Below, piece by piece: positions 38,901 through 53,900 of a stretch of DNA of 64,000 bases. A model generated the notes under the pieces. That model was not told where the DNA came from, did no database searches, and saw only the letters and a program-made list of their open reading frames with translations. Made by a program: the position numbers and the translations under genes. Numbering within the stretch: the stretch's first letter is position 1; the number at the start of each line of letters is the position of its first letter. This stretch comes from Chimonanthus salicifolius (taxonomy: Eukaryota; Streptophyta; Magnoliopsida; Laurales; Calycanthaceae). The stretch is from NCBI GenBank assembly GCA_013350335.1, contig CM023534.1, positions 10,941,542-11,005,541 of the forward strand, given 5' to 3'.

Positions 38901-41900
38901 CCCTAAGCTAAAATATGGGCTGAAATTAAAATTTAATTAATAAATGCAATCCCAAAATATAAATTTACTACAAATAAACATGCAAACACTAAGAATGGGA
39001 TGTCTAATAAGAATAAATGGGTCAATGGTGGTCCAATGGCAATTTGGTAATTTAAGAAAGAAAGGGATAATAGGCACGTGAGTTTTAAGATGAAAAAATT
39101 TAGGGCTGCTGGGATCGTATGGACTTGTTGTGAAGGGTAGCGAAGGCTCTGTTTGAGCAGCGGCGAAACTAGTCCCAAGGGAGAGACGTGCGGCAGCAGT
39201 TGGAGGGGTTTTGGGGGTCACGAAAAACACAGGGAGGGGATATGGAAGAGGCGACACCGTGGGACAGCAGTAAAAAGAGGGTTTTGAAGGGGAGATGAAG
39301 GCAGCAGGAACGGATTTGGGCAAGGGGCGAAAGCTTGGAAAGGTGAAGGGAGCAAAGAAGCAAGCAAAAGAGGAGAACAAAGAAAAAAAAAAAGATGGAA
39401 GGTGAAGGAAGAAGAGTACCTGAGGAAGATGGAAAGATGGCCTCACGCCAAAAGGACTCACTCCTCATGCCAATGCATGGCACAAACAAGGTTTGCTCGA
39501 AATTTCAATCTTATTTATCAATCGTCTCTTTGCCTCAAAGGGCTACATCATATATAAACTTTCAACCTACTAAAAATAAATCCTTGCTAAAAAACAAAAA
39601 CAAAAAAAAAAAAGCGCTATGGAAATAGAAAACCACGAAAAAAGAAGGCCTGGAGTTGCACTGCATCAATCTCCCCATCTGAAAAAAAAAAAAACTCGAC
39701 TTCGGTTCAAACAGATGAAAAGACATCAAAATTCTCACGCACGCATCTTTACAATGTAGGGTCTTCAATATGCATGCACGCGCACGTGAGGTCTTCAAAT
39801 GTCATCCAATGGAGTCATCATCAAGCCACAATGTTGCTTGAGTGGTTTTCTTCCGTTGTCGTTGGGATGCTCGGACATCTGAACTGTCACTGTGGTCAAC
39901 ATGCTCCAAATGAGAAGAATACCCCTCTGGCGATACAAAGCTGTGGTATTTCTCCAGAAGATTCGGATCTTTCGCCGAAGTTCATCTACTGTCAACCAGT
40001 TGACTTCTGTCTTCGGTTAGCGTGTCGGAACCACTTTCTCATCCAGTATAGACTCTGTCTTCTCTCTCTTGGGTGACAAGGCAGGCTTTGTAAGTTCAGG
40101 CCATGGATTACGAAGTGGGCTACATAGGCCAGTATGTGGGTCAAGATAAGGCTCATATGAGGTAGGACGGAATGGTAAGGCCGTTGGAACTGGACAGAAT
40201 GTGAGGTCCTCTACATGATCATCCACATCAAATTCATTGGACTTACAATAAGTATCTGCAACAAACTTATATTGTTCATTGCATGTATTAATTTCACTTT
40301 TAATTTCAGCATGCAATGCATGTGTATGTGGTGCAAATACAAATGCAGATGCAGACTCAGACAACTTGGGCGACGCTGGCACTGGGCTAGGGTCTATGGA
40401 TGGGAATGATATGGGAACACACCTAACCAACCCAAGAGGATATTCGTCGAAATTGTCAATGCCATCATCACTTTCGGGATGTTCTCCTGCATATAACAAT
40501 TCATTCTCAACGTCTTGGTCAGTCTTTTCATTGGATTGCTTTTCCAACACAAGGGTTCTTTCCTTATTCCGATTCTTGGTAGGACATTCGTGAGCGAAAT
40601 GTCCATAACCATGACAGTTGTAGCATTTGGTTCCTTATTTGGAAGAACTCGCACCAGAAGCTCCTTTAACACTTACATCCTTGTTTTGGAATGGAGCACT
40701 GGTGGTTGGCTTGGCTTGACTCACCGTATCCCGTGGAGTAGACTCAAACTGCTTAACAGGGTTCGGGGTCAAGTAACGCTCCAACTGTTAAACTCTCTGA
40801 TAAATCTCCTCCAAGGTGTTGACACTGTGGGGAATCAACTCTTTTTGGAGATCTAGACGAAGACCATTCTAAACTGAGAAAGTGTCACAAGAAGGCCCTC
40901 CTTTATATCACATCTCATCATGTACTCATCAAACTTGTCGATATAATCGCCGACTGACATATTTCCTTGACAAAGTGCTTGCCATTGATCCATTAATCTC
41001 TCTTTATAGGTCAAAGAGAGTATTTTTCTTTCAGTTTTTCTTTCATTTCATCCCAATGTGAAATAGGCTCACCTCCGACTCTTTCATTTTTGAAAATCTC
41101 ACACGAAGCCCTTCTAACATGTTATACCATTCAAAGTAGTGATCCATGCCAGACAACCAGTCAATAAAAGCCTTTGGGTCAAGTCGACCATCAAAACTCG
41201 GAGCCTCAACTTTAACAGATCTCACTATTTCAGATTCAGGATCGGGAAGGTCATGAAAAACATAATCGTTGTGGGGACCATTTCTTCCTCTACCACGCCC
41301 TCGGTCACCAACTCTACCTCGACCTCTACCACCACCAACTTCCATGTAATTGTTTTGATTGAGGGAAAGCTCTAGTTCATCAAAGCGGTTATCGGTTCTG
41401 ATCGCCTGTTTTGCTATTCTGGTTTCCATGTTGGCCAAGCGGGCATTGATATCGTCTAAGATTTTGGTAAACAATGTGAGATCCATATTGGGTTGATATT
41501 CTCGGCCACTACGTGTGGGCATGCACAGGAAGACACACTAAATAATGTGACTTTAACTCTAAATGCAATGAATGAAAGAAATAATGTGATGCAAAAATTA
41601 TTTTTTCAATTAATTAATTAATTTAATGTGACCTAAGACCTGGAAAGTTAGGAGACTCTCCTAACCTAGGCTCTGATACCAATTTGATACAGGACTAGGG
41701 ATAGGGTGACCCTAAATGCCTAAATTTGGTTTCCTAAATATTAGAAGGGATGAAAATAATGCACCCTAAGCTAAAATATTGGCTGAAATTAAAAATCAAG
41801 TGATAAATGCAATCCCAAAATATAAATTCACTACAGATAGACATGAAACACTAAGAATGGGATGTCTAAAAAGAATAAATGGGTCAATGGTGGTCCAATG

Positions 41901-44900
41901 GCAATTTGTTAATTTAAGAAAGAAAGGGATAACAAGCACGTGAGTTTTAAGATGCAAAAATTTAGGGCTGCTGGGATCGTAAGGACTTGTTGTGAAGGGC
42001 AGCGAAGGCTCTGTTTGAGCAGCGGCGAAACTAGTCCCAAGGGAGAGACGTGCGGCAGTAGTGGGAGGGGTTTTGGGGGTCACGAAAAACACAGAGAGGG
42101 GATATGGAAGAGGCGACACTGTGGGACAGCAGTAAAAGAGGGTTTTGAAGGGGAGATGAAGGCAGCAGGAAGGGATTTAAGCAAGGGGCGAAAGCTTGGA
42201 AAGGTGTAGGGAGCAAAGAAGAAAGCAAGAGAGGAGAACGAAGAGAAAAAGAAAGAGATAGAAGGTGAAGGAAGAAGAGTACCTGAAGAAGATGGAAAGA
42301 TAGCCTCACGCCAAGGCTTCACGCCAAAAGGACTCGCTTCTTATTTATCAATCGTCTCTTTGCCTCAAAGGGCTACATCATATATAAACTTTCAACCTAC
42401 TAAAAATAAATCCTTCCTAAAAAACAACCAAAAAAAAAGCTATGGAAATAGAAAACCACAAAAATAGAAGGCCTAGAGTTGCACCACATCACTTCCTCCA
42501 TGGAATAAGGGTTCTTTGCTAAGAAAACACTAATGAGACTTTTCCCTCTTCTTCCAAGGAATTCATTTCCTTGGGGGAATAAAAAAAAAATTAATGACAA
42601 AACGTGGGAGGTTTTCCTTGCTTGGCAAAACAACTCTTTGTTCATTTTCAATGGAAATAAAGGTCTAGGCGCACCATATAAAGGAATCATCTGGATAATA
42701 TGCTGGGGTAAGACAGGATATGAAACATTTTGGAGTAACAAATAACATGATCTTTTATACACAGTGGAAAAGTACAACCCAAAAGTCAACTCCAAATGGG
42801 TGGGATAAATGCTATTATGACAATGATCTCAATCTACAAGCTCAGAAGAAATGGCTTTAAGATGGTAACGTTACTTAAATCTACAAGCTTTTGATTTTAT
42901 AATGAATATTGCCATCTGTTGCATTTGGCTCTTATCTTCTTTGGCAGACTTGCACCAATAGCACGCATTTATGTTGCATAACAGAATTACGAAAGATGAT
43001 TTATTACAACTCTAGTGTGACGACCCAACCCCCCACCATGATATCGTCCGATTTGGACCCCACCTGGGCCCGCATTATTTTTCTTTGGGCCCGGCCCACT
43101 ATGCCAGGCCTAAAAGGCCTCGTGTTGGTCTGAGGGGTGGTCCCCTCTTAAATATACCCCCACCACCCACCTCATGGGTGATGTGGGACTTTTTTCCACA
43201 TCCCCATGTGGGTGGGGTGTTACAATTCAACCCCCCCCCCCCCCCTTAAGACCAGAGTCATCCCTGGCTCTGTCACGTCATACAGACAAAGGGTCCACAA
43301 AGGTAGGCAACGTCACACAAGTAGAGAGCCCACACAGTCCGAGTGTTGAACCTGGCTCTGATACCACTTGTGATAGCCCGACCCCCCAATACGATATTGT
43401 CCAATTTGGAGCCCACATGGGCCCGCACGGTTTTGCTTTGGGCCCGGCTCCAAAAGGCCTCGTGTTGGTTTGAGGGGCTGCCCCCTTTTAAATATACCCC
43501 TACGACCAACCTCATGGGCGATGTGGGACTTTTTTCCACACTCCCATGTGGGTGGGGTGTTACATCTAGCTTATGCTTTAGCTGTATACTTGTTTGTTTA
43601 CCCTGTAGATGGCTCTATCATCATGACATAGAAGCAGAAAACTCAGCCACAAGAATCAGCAAACAGATTTAAAAGAACATGTAGTTGTTGCAGTATGATT
43701 GGCTACTGTCACCAAGTATGAGACTGTTCCTGGCAAGTTCAGGCACTATGTAAACCTAAAACATCACTGCATGTAACTCAACCATCAGCCATTTTCCCAG
43801 TTGTATGCAACCAGCTACTCCACGGAAACCTAAAATACAAAATCAAACCTCCAGCATTTTGCAAGAATGCAACTTTGTCCTTAAACAAGAAACCATTCAT
43901 GTATGAAACAAGCATATACAATATAATTAAAGTGCATGAATAAATAAATGTTTAATGTTACTAGAGAGATTAGAAGTGGATCACAGAACAGAATTGTGAA
44001 GTAAAAATAAATAAGTTGTGGAGAAAGAAAAAGCAAATAGTTGGTGGATAAACTAAACTTACCTCGATTTGTTGAAGTTTGGCTTCAAAAATCTTCTCTC
44101 TGTCTTCCTCCTTATGAAAATATAAACCCAGGAAAACATGCATTTAGACAGAAACCAATATACAGACTTCCACAAAGAGTAAGTCCATAAATACAAGAAT
44201 CTAATAGATTCAAAACCCCTCACCTTGATAGACTGTCCATCAGGTGCAGGATGAGCAAGAACAAAAACACGATCAATAAGAACAATCACTGGCTCTTTGC
44301 CTAGGCTCTTCCAAGGAACCTATAGTTGAGATTCAGAAGTCAAGATTATTCAAAAGAGCCTGTCGAACCCTCAAAGTATTAACAAATAAAGTAGATTTTA
44401 ATTGTGGTACTAAATCAGGGTAGCATAATACCAACATAAACCACAATATACTGGTCTAAGTATCACATAGCGAAACCCAAAATTGTGTGTATAATAAACA
44501 TTTAAGTGTAAATAATGTTGTGCTGGCTTGACTGCAATCAAATCCATTCAACACTGGTAATACACACTAGGTAGGGTATGTTATAGACATATCATATAGC
44601 AGTATCAAAAAATTATGAGCATTTACAAATGGAAAGGATTGTACTCAATTTGGCAACGCCCATTCCGAGCTAGAAGTAAAAGACTAACCAAAATTAACAA
44701 GTACCCATTTTTAAGAACCAGTAAGACTAAAACAACTAAATATTAAATAACCAGTAAGTAGCCACAGCGAAAGAAAAAACAAGTGACAATAACAAATATA
44801 ATTTCAACTTCATTGTTAAAGCTGTGCATGTAGAGACCAGAAAATAAAGATGATACCAAAAACTGCATTGAAAGATATGTCAAATACATGTCAACAGCAA

Positions 44901-47900
44901 AGAGTCGCATATGCAATGGTAGTAAGATGAACGCTATGGTACCTTCAAGGTTATGGTACCAATGAAACCAGCTTTGACAGTAACAGGAAGATTCAGAGAA
45001 TTTAATGCCTCTGCCTTCAACTGCAAGTCTTTGAGAACAACATCTCCTAAAACAAAGATCAGATAAAAAGTAAAACAATTAAAAAAAATGCAAGTAAAAA
45101 AAAAAAAATAAAGACTGCAAAGTTGTGAATCAAGATACAGAGAAAGGGAACCTTTCAAAAAAAAGATACAGAGAAAGGGAAAAGAGAAACTTTCCATAAC
45201 ATAAATAACAACAATGCACCACAATTAATGAAATCTTATTTTCATCCCTAATCCTCAGCAACTAGTGGCCAATTAATAAAACTATTTTCATCCCTAATTA
45301 TTATTTTTTGATGACCAAGGTGTCCAGGGATCTCACATGTATTTGGACAGGGGATATTTTAACTCGACAAGTCCTTGGGGCATGTGCAAGCCTCCCAATC
45401 CCACACACACCAGGTGAACAACTACGGGAAGTGGCCCAGAGGGGTATTGAGCGTGAATCGAACTCAAGACCTCCCTTTATGAGGGGAGCTTCTTGACAGT
45501 TAGGCCAACCCCCTCTTGGGTTTTTTCATCCCTAATTATCAGCAACAAGTGACTGACTTATTCAGAAAGATTTATGTGCATCACTATCATGGTATTATAA
45601 GTGATTACCAACATCCTGAAAGACTTGAGCTCATAGCACAATTGTTTAGTGTTAATTACATCACCATAATAAGCAAAGGCTAAGACATGAGGTCACTTCA
45701 CCATAATAAGCAAGGAACATATCATATACTTGGTTCTTTGAAAAGAAAAGGTATGTTAAGGAGAGATTTTCTTTTGTGTGTGTTTGTGTGAGGTGGGGTG
45801 GGGAGAAGGTAAAGGAGTTTCTTAAATGGATTAAGTTTTCGGGCTGAGAAAAAGATGTGTTAGAAACAACCATTAATAACTTGCCAAATTTTTAACTCCA
45901 TATATTATATTTGTCCTATTTACTTTCCAACAGTTTGCCTAAAAAAATTCTCCATAACTTTTTTAATTTTTTTTGTTTTGAAAAGGTAACACTGAATTTT
46001 ATATATTAAAAAGAAAAAAGGTGCACAAAAAATAACTTCAGAAGTACACACTCCACCCAACCCATATTGAATCCCTACGACATACACAACCAACCCTCAC
46101 CAAAAAACCCTTGATTCACTCCTAGGCCCACACCTGGTACATCAAGGACCCCTAACCAATACCACTAAAAGTTCAATGGCTCTTCAAAGTTTTCTTCCTT
46201 ATGGCACCTAGTGTTGTTTGCAACTGTTTGGAGCTTGTGGTGGGAAAGGAACAATAGAGTCCTCAGAAATCAAGAAAAATCTCCGACAGAGGTTAGCTTT
46301 AGAGTCGAGGCAAGCTGCTTTGCATGGCTTCTTCCCTTCCTAAGTTCCAGTCCCTCTCTATTTCAGAGATCTCAAAACCTTGGAAGGAATGGCATCAGAC
46401 TGCTGTAGTCTTAGCTCCCTCTCTTTCATGGCATTTCTATTTTTTCTTCTTCTTTTTTTGAATATCATCGGTATCTCCAGCCCATATTAGAGGTGAGACT
46501 AATCTCATGGATACATGAAACCACCCACAAGCCTCATTATCAAGTAACTCCAGGGAGAGTTAAACCGAAGACCACTTGTCTATTCCTAGAAACTCAATTC
46601 AACTGAGCTACACCCATGTGGGTAATGGCATTTCTCTATTTTATTGTCTTTCACGTGTTAATGGGTAGTGTGTTTGCTCCTTATGTATTGGTTCCTTTTA
46701 TGTTTTATTTCTCTTTGTTCTTCGTTAGCACAGCTTGTGCTTTTTTATATTAATGAAGTTAACATTTCCAAAAAAAAAAAAAACAAATACTGCTAAAAAC
46801 TCTTCCCCTTCTTTTCTTTCTTCCTTTATTTTTTTTGGCATATAAAATGTCAAATTGAAAGATTTTTTGAAAAGCACTGTCAATACTCAAGCCCCTCCCT
46901 TGCCTTTGCATAAGAAGACCTCCTCCAGCCACCTAAGCACCATCCCCATCTTTAAATTGGATTCTCATCATCTCTCCGACCCTAAGCATTTTAATGGCCT
47001 CCTTAGTCCTTAGGAACACCCCTATTCCTCAAAGTAACTAATTACACCAACCGTTCCACATTCCAATCATCATCCCACTGCCTTGGTTCTTCCCCAATCA
47101 ATTTAACACATCACCTTCTAATTTTGAGGGACCCACAAAAAGTTGAGAAAGTACATGTGGGCAAAAAGTAAGGTCTAATCCACTTATACCCTTGGCCCCC
47201 TTTAAATCTTCCACTACAATGTTAGAAACATCAGCTACAAAAGGCCCAACAGATAGCCAAGCTCATTATCCTCTAATCCTCCATTTTAGGTTGACCCAAC
47301 AATCAGCTCAATTCTGAGCAAGGAGATCTAGGAATTTACTTGCAATAAGATGGTTAACATCTTGATTAACGTCACTAAAAAACTTGACTCATATCTAAGA
47401 GCCCATAGGTATTAAGGATTCTAACGAGGCTTGAAGAGTTCAGCAATGATACCATTCAAAAAAAAAAAGAGTTAAGCAATGATAAAATACAAAAATGCCC
47501 ATAGCTAACTTTTTTACAGAGCTCATAGATATTGATGATGAGGGCACTTTCTTTGTCGATTAGTGAGGGACATATCCAGGAGCATCACTATGGAGGGAGA
47601 TTAAGTGAATGTCATTGGTTGGGCTTCTGGTAGGAGGAAGCCTCCATGGAGGTTTCTTTTTCTTCTTTTTTTTGAAAGGTAACTTCATTAATCACAAGGA
47701 AGATACACGAAAGACCAAGAAAGGAAGGTAGCATCAAACCCACCACACGGAGAAAAACCAAACAAAAACAAAACCCCTCCGAAATATTACAAGAATTTGT
47801 TTACAATTCCGTAGTTAAAATTAACCCCTGACGAGCCATATCATCTAGAGCTAAATTAGCTGAATGAGGAGCCCAAGAAACTTTAAAATCATAGGCAGCA

Positions 47901-50900
47901 ATAGAGTGCCGAATCCTCTCAATGTTATTTAAGAAAATACAAGGTCATTGAGATCCCAACGCCCACCCTGCAACTACCTTGGAATCTCCTTCAACAATAC
48001 TCCCTTGAATCCCGTAATGCAAACAACTCCATCTCAATTACTAATTGGGGCAACAAAAGAAAGCAATGTATTCCCAAATCATTACGAATGACCCCTCCAT
48101 AACCCCCGCAAGACTAATCCCAAGCATAAAATTGCCGTCAAAATTGAGTTTGAGGAGCCCAACAATAGGAGGAGACCAAGGAACTTGCTTTTCTAGAATC
48201 CAAATGAAGCATAGTTGAATCCACCTATGCCTAGTCCCTACACATATCTGATACAGATACACCCCAGAACTTCATTGACCCAAGCAACCACCAAGTAGCC
48301 TGAATCTTAATAGTGTCCAGCAGATTTAATACTAAGCATTCCTTACCTTGAAAAACCCTCTGTCACGTTCCAAAGACTTCGATGGAAAGAACTTACCCAA
48401 TACCACCACCTTTTCATTAAACAACTCACACCACACTTGTGGAAGACAAAAAGCAATACCCAACAGTTGAAAAAAGTGTGCGCAAATCTGATGAAAGAAC
48501 CAACAATGAAGTAACAGGTGATTCACCGACTTTGCATCAGATAAACACAAAGACTTTGCATCAGATAAACACAAAGGGCAGGCATTCACAATAATCATTT
48601 TCCTCAATCTCAAATTACCAATTGTCAAGATTTTTTTGTAATCCTTCAAGCCATCCAAAAACCTTCACCTTAGAAGTAGTAACCCCCTTCCAAATTTTGG
48701 AGGCTTCTTGTTGTTGCAAGGGATATCTATTCCATTTGCAATGAAAGAGACATTTCTTTTAGGCATGTTATAAGGTCAGTCAATGAGGTGGCAGATTCTT
48801 ATCCAAGGTGGGGTGGATCGCAAGGAAGGTTATCTGGTCATTGTAGGGTGGAGAGATCATGTGTAAAGATTTCTTGGGTTTCGTTTGTTCTCGTTTTCTA
48901 TACAGGACCAATATAGTTCTCTCATATTGTTCATTTTTATTATCTATGAATATACATGTAAATCTTTCACCCCAAAAAAAAAAACTAATCCTTCAGCAAA
49001 CTCCATCCCTATCTTGCATCTTTCTTGCCACTACCTCCGAGGGGCATATAATCAAACAATAGACTACCCCAACCACCTAAATGTCGCTTCATCCATCCCT
49101 TGTGATAAGGAAAAAAAGAACACACGCCTGATACATACAGCAACATTTTGCAATGGCCAACCATTGATTTCTTCGTAGTGAGAGACATATATCCGAGAGC
49201 ATCACTATGGAGAGAGATTCAGTGAATGCCATTGCTTGGGCTTCAAGTAGGAGGAAGCCTCCATGGAGGCTTCTTGTTGTTGCAAGGATAGGGACATTTC
49301 TTTCAGGCATGTCGGAAGGTCAGTCAATGAGGTGGCAGATCTCTTATCCAAGGTGGGGGTGGATCATAGTGAAGGATATGTTGGTCATTGTAGGGTGGAG
49401 AGATCTTGTGTGAAGGTTTTTTGGCTTTCTTTTGGATATTTATTATCATTGTCTATAAAGAACTGTATTTTACCTTTTTATTATCTATGAATATACATGT
49501 GAATCTTTCACCCAAAAAATAGAAAAACACATCAATCCCTCTCTTGCTTTTTCTTGCCACTACCTTTGAGGGGCATATAATCAAAAAATAGACTACCCCA
49601 ACCACCAAAATACCGTTTCATCCATCCCTTGTGATGAGAAAGGAAGACCGCACCTGATACATACAGAAACATTTTGCAATTGCCAACCACTTGCAATTCA
49701 CCTTTAGGTACACTTGTTCCAAATATATTTCAAATTCCCTTTTCTCCAAAGATGGTTCTTTCCATCAAGCCTTCTAGCCACATCTTTGTAAGATAAATTT
49801 TACTACTACTCCACTTCTCATCTTCCTTGTAGTTACCATCCCTGTAGCACCTGACCCCCTCCCTTTCCATCCCTTCAGTAACTTCTTACAGAATTACAAT
49901 CATCTTTCACTTTTCCAAAACTTCACCCTCTTTACCGGCACCTTCATGTTTCCAAACACAATGCCTTTACTTGCTTGAAAAGAACTACCTATCCTTCTAA
50001 AAGAGAAAAAACCTGCCTCTGATATCCTTTTTTCTTGGGATATAGCATCTCTCACCTTTCCATGCTCCCAACCGTATGGCTCAGCCAGCAAATCGTCAAA
50101 TTCTTCAGTAAATTCTCCACATACAAAGTAATCAGCTCCCTACACCCCTCCTCTCCTCCATCTCTTATTTCCCCCCTATCTATAGCTTTTCTCCACAACT
50201 TCAATTGATCAATCCCTTATTTTCCCCTTATCTATAGCTTTTCTCCACTTAGTTAGCTTTCTTATCTCACTAGTACTAATTTATCTACAAACAACCTGCA
50301 CTACAAAACTAAGAAATATAAAATGTCTTTTGACTTGTCACAAATGAATAAAGCTTAGGCATGCCATCAAAGACATAAAATTCAGAAGAATCAAAGCTTA
50401 TGGGAAAACAAAAAGAGCAGAATACAACCAAGATCCCCCAATATAAGGTAAGGTTGAAACACATTACATACAGCCAATACTCAACACAAACCTTTCCAGA
50501 CGCTAATTCTCAGCGCTTCTGTTGAAAGTCCTTGAACATATTCTCCTAAATATTTTCGAAGCAGATGCAAAACCTGCAATTAGCAACCACATAGAAAAGT
50601 ATAAATTTTCTGCGTGCATGTTGTCATCAAGAAATCAAACCAATCCCATAACCATACTTATTCAAGAAACTGTACCAAAGTAACTAAAATGAGATCCATA
50701 TTAAGCAATTAATCACACACTGAAGCTTTCAAATATACACAAAGCAGTAAGACAATGAGAGAGAAAAAAACAAACATCTACATCCACAGCTATGAAATAA
50801 AAAAGTTGACTTCACAAGCATGGAACAAAACCAAGATAAATTCTTTGTAGTGGAAAATAGTTCTACAAAAAAGTAAGAAGAAAACTCAAAAAATAATATA

Positions 50901-53900
50901 AGTAATATCCAGCAACATTTATTCAATTCAATAAGAGAAAAATGAATATTGGTTATAACAGTTCTCCCATAACCCTCATTAATGCATAGAAAGGATCAAG
51001 AAAGGGGATCCTTTATCGTCCTTTTTATTCACCATTGTGGGTGAAGGTCTGAGTAGATCAGTGTTAAGAGCAAGGGAGATATGTCTAAATAAAGGTTCTG
51101 AGAATCTGAGGTGGAAGAAGATGAATTAAGTATTTCTCGTCTCCTATTTGTCGACAAACACTACTTTTCTGTGATGTTATGGTAGAGAAGTTAGTGGCAA
51201 TAAAGGCAATCCTTGAATGTTTTGAGATGGTTTCCAATATAAAGATCAATCTAAGAAAAAGTATGAACATGGGTTTAGTAGTGGACGAGAGAGTGTTTAA
51301 AGATTTGGCTAGTCATCTAGGCTATAAAACTGGGAAGCTTTCACTAGTCTACCTTGGGTTGCTTGTGGGTAGTAACAAAGGTCAAAGAAGCTATGCGATC
51401 CAATGGTGGCCAGGTTCTAAAAGAGGTTGGGCAATTGGAAAAGGAACCAGTTATCCTTAGGGGGTAAATTTACCTTAATTAAAGCCACCCTCTCTAATTT
51501 ACAAATGGGGGTGAAACTTGGGTTGGGGTTTGCATCAATCTTTCATACACCTAATCCAGAGCAACAATCCATAGTTGGGCATGTCAAGAATATAATAGAT
51601 CACCTACAACAAACAGATCTAGTTCAGATGTGAAGGGTTCGTGATTGGTTGGAAGGAGCAACCAATGGTTGGGATTAACCTTGAGCAAGCTATAGAAAAT
51701 GGATTCAAAGAAAAATTTGGAAGTAGCAAATACGATAAGATTGAATGAATAAATAAGTAACAACTCCCATAGGATTTGGAGTCCTTTCTTTTAAGCAGTA
51801 GCAATATTTAATATATAATAGGAAAAAGAAATAATTATAACAACTGAGAAAGGGTCTAGAAGGGCTAGACCAGCAAAAATAAAAACAAAGACATTACATG
51901 AAATGGGCATAAAATAAGAACATAACAAATACAACCATCAACATCTAAGCAAAATTCATGCTCGCCAAACTATCTCAAAGAAAACACACTCCTGAAACTG
52001 AGTCGTTGATTCCATTTTTGGCGAAAAAATTTGTCACACCATTTGTAATTCGACTGACTTGGACAAAGGAGACATCGAATTCCGAACACTAGCTATTAAA
52101 TCCAATGTTTCAAAATGTATTTGTAAGTATCTTTAGCTTTCTTTTTTTAATAATTTATTTTTATTTATTTGTATATTTAACTTATTAGATATTAAATATA
52201 GATGTTTCCCACGGCATTTTCGAAGAATTTCCATATAAAATTTTCAAATTTCAAAAACTATCTTGATGCTATGTCACATAATATCCCAACTATGATATTT
52301 GTGACAATGTCGTTGATTGCCTAAGGGATGTGAGTGTGTGGAATATGAAAGAACCCCACCATGTTTCGTCTTATATTGAGTTTAACATGACTTCTAATCC
52401 AGGGCACATAGGGCACACCCTAGTAGCAGGATTATTTTGCTATAAAGTTAAAAATTTACAATACATGCTTTCAGCTGCTGTGACACTATCTCATGTACCT
52501 TGCAACTCTTTGTTCCATCGTTTTGATCTTTACTCAAGATATTTACATATAGTAGTAATAAACTAGTAGCGGTGGTTCCACTAAAGAGAAAAAGGAGAAG
52601 GAATATTTATGGAGTTGAATATTAGGCGATGAAAAATGGGCACGTGGATAAAGTGATGGCAATGAAGAAAAATGGGTCAAGTTAGATCTGAGATACAACA
52701 ATAAAAAAAAATATATATATATATATATGAATGCATTAGAAAAAGTATCAAGCTGACCTTGAACCTCTATATGAAGAAATTAAGGGAGAAGAGGAAGAAC
52801 CTATGTATGACTTTTATTGGCCTAGAAAAAACCTATGATAGAATACCAAGGAAACTAATTTTGAAGACTGCAAGAAAAAAATACATTCCCAACAACTATG
52901 TTGAGATTATTCAAGATATGTATGAGGGAGCAACCACTAATGTTAGAACCGTTTATGGTGAGACAACGGAGTTCTTGTTGGAGTAGGAATCCATCGAGGA
53001 TCCGCTTTAAGCCCATACCTATTCGTGCTATGGACGACTTAACATTAGGAATCCAAGATGAAGTACCATATTGTATGCTTTTTGCAGATGATATAGTATT
53101 AATTAGTGAAATGAAACAACAACTCAATGTTAGGTTAGATTTGTGGAGGAAAAAGTTGGAGTCAAATGGTTTGAAAATCAGCAAAACTAAAACAGAATAC
53201 ATAGAATATAACTTTAGTGGGTTAGACGATAGTGAGGTAACTCGGTAAAAATAAAAACGATGTAGCGGTACATTGTGATAATTTAAATACTTGAACTCTG
53301 TGATAGAATCTCAAAAAGGTTTTGACATAGAAAAAATAAGATAGAGTGGAGTGGGTAAAATGTAGACAAACAAACAGGCTCATGTGCGATAAAAAAGTCT
53401 CCCATTACCTAAAAAGACGATTTTATAAAACAGTTATTTGATTTGCCATGTTTTACAGACCAGAATGTTGGGAAATAAAATAAATAAATAAACAGAGTTA
53501 GGACAGCGAAAATGCATATGTTGCGTTTGATAAGCGGTTTAACCCTTAAATATATAGTTTAAAACAAATGTATTAGGCATAGTTTAAATATAGATCCGAT
53601 AGATGAGAAACTGATAGAAACTCATTTGAGATAGTTTGGTTATATTAGTAGAAGACCAAGCACAACCTTAGTGTGTATAATGGAAAGGCTACGGATCGAA
53701 GGCACTAGGAGAAGAGAGCGACCTTCAAAAACATGGAGAAAAGGGATAAAAAGAAACATGTTAGAATGTGAAGTGACTGATGATATGATTTATGATAGAG
53801 TTAATTGGAGAAGAAGAACTCATAAAGTTGATTCTAGATAGATGGGATTATTGGCGGCCGTTGTTGTTGATGATGATGATAAAGCTTACCTTGATAGAAG

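Noticed and set aside
38933..39489. ORFs up to 174 aa on the minus strand (Pro/Ser/Phe-rich), echoed at 41796-42322
   Set aside because: They are inside the two LTRs of the gag-only element and occur in both copies in several frames; no independent gene evidence.
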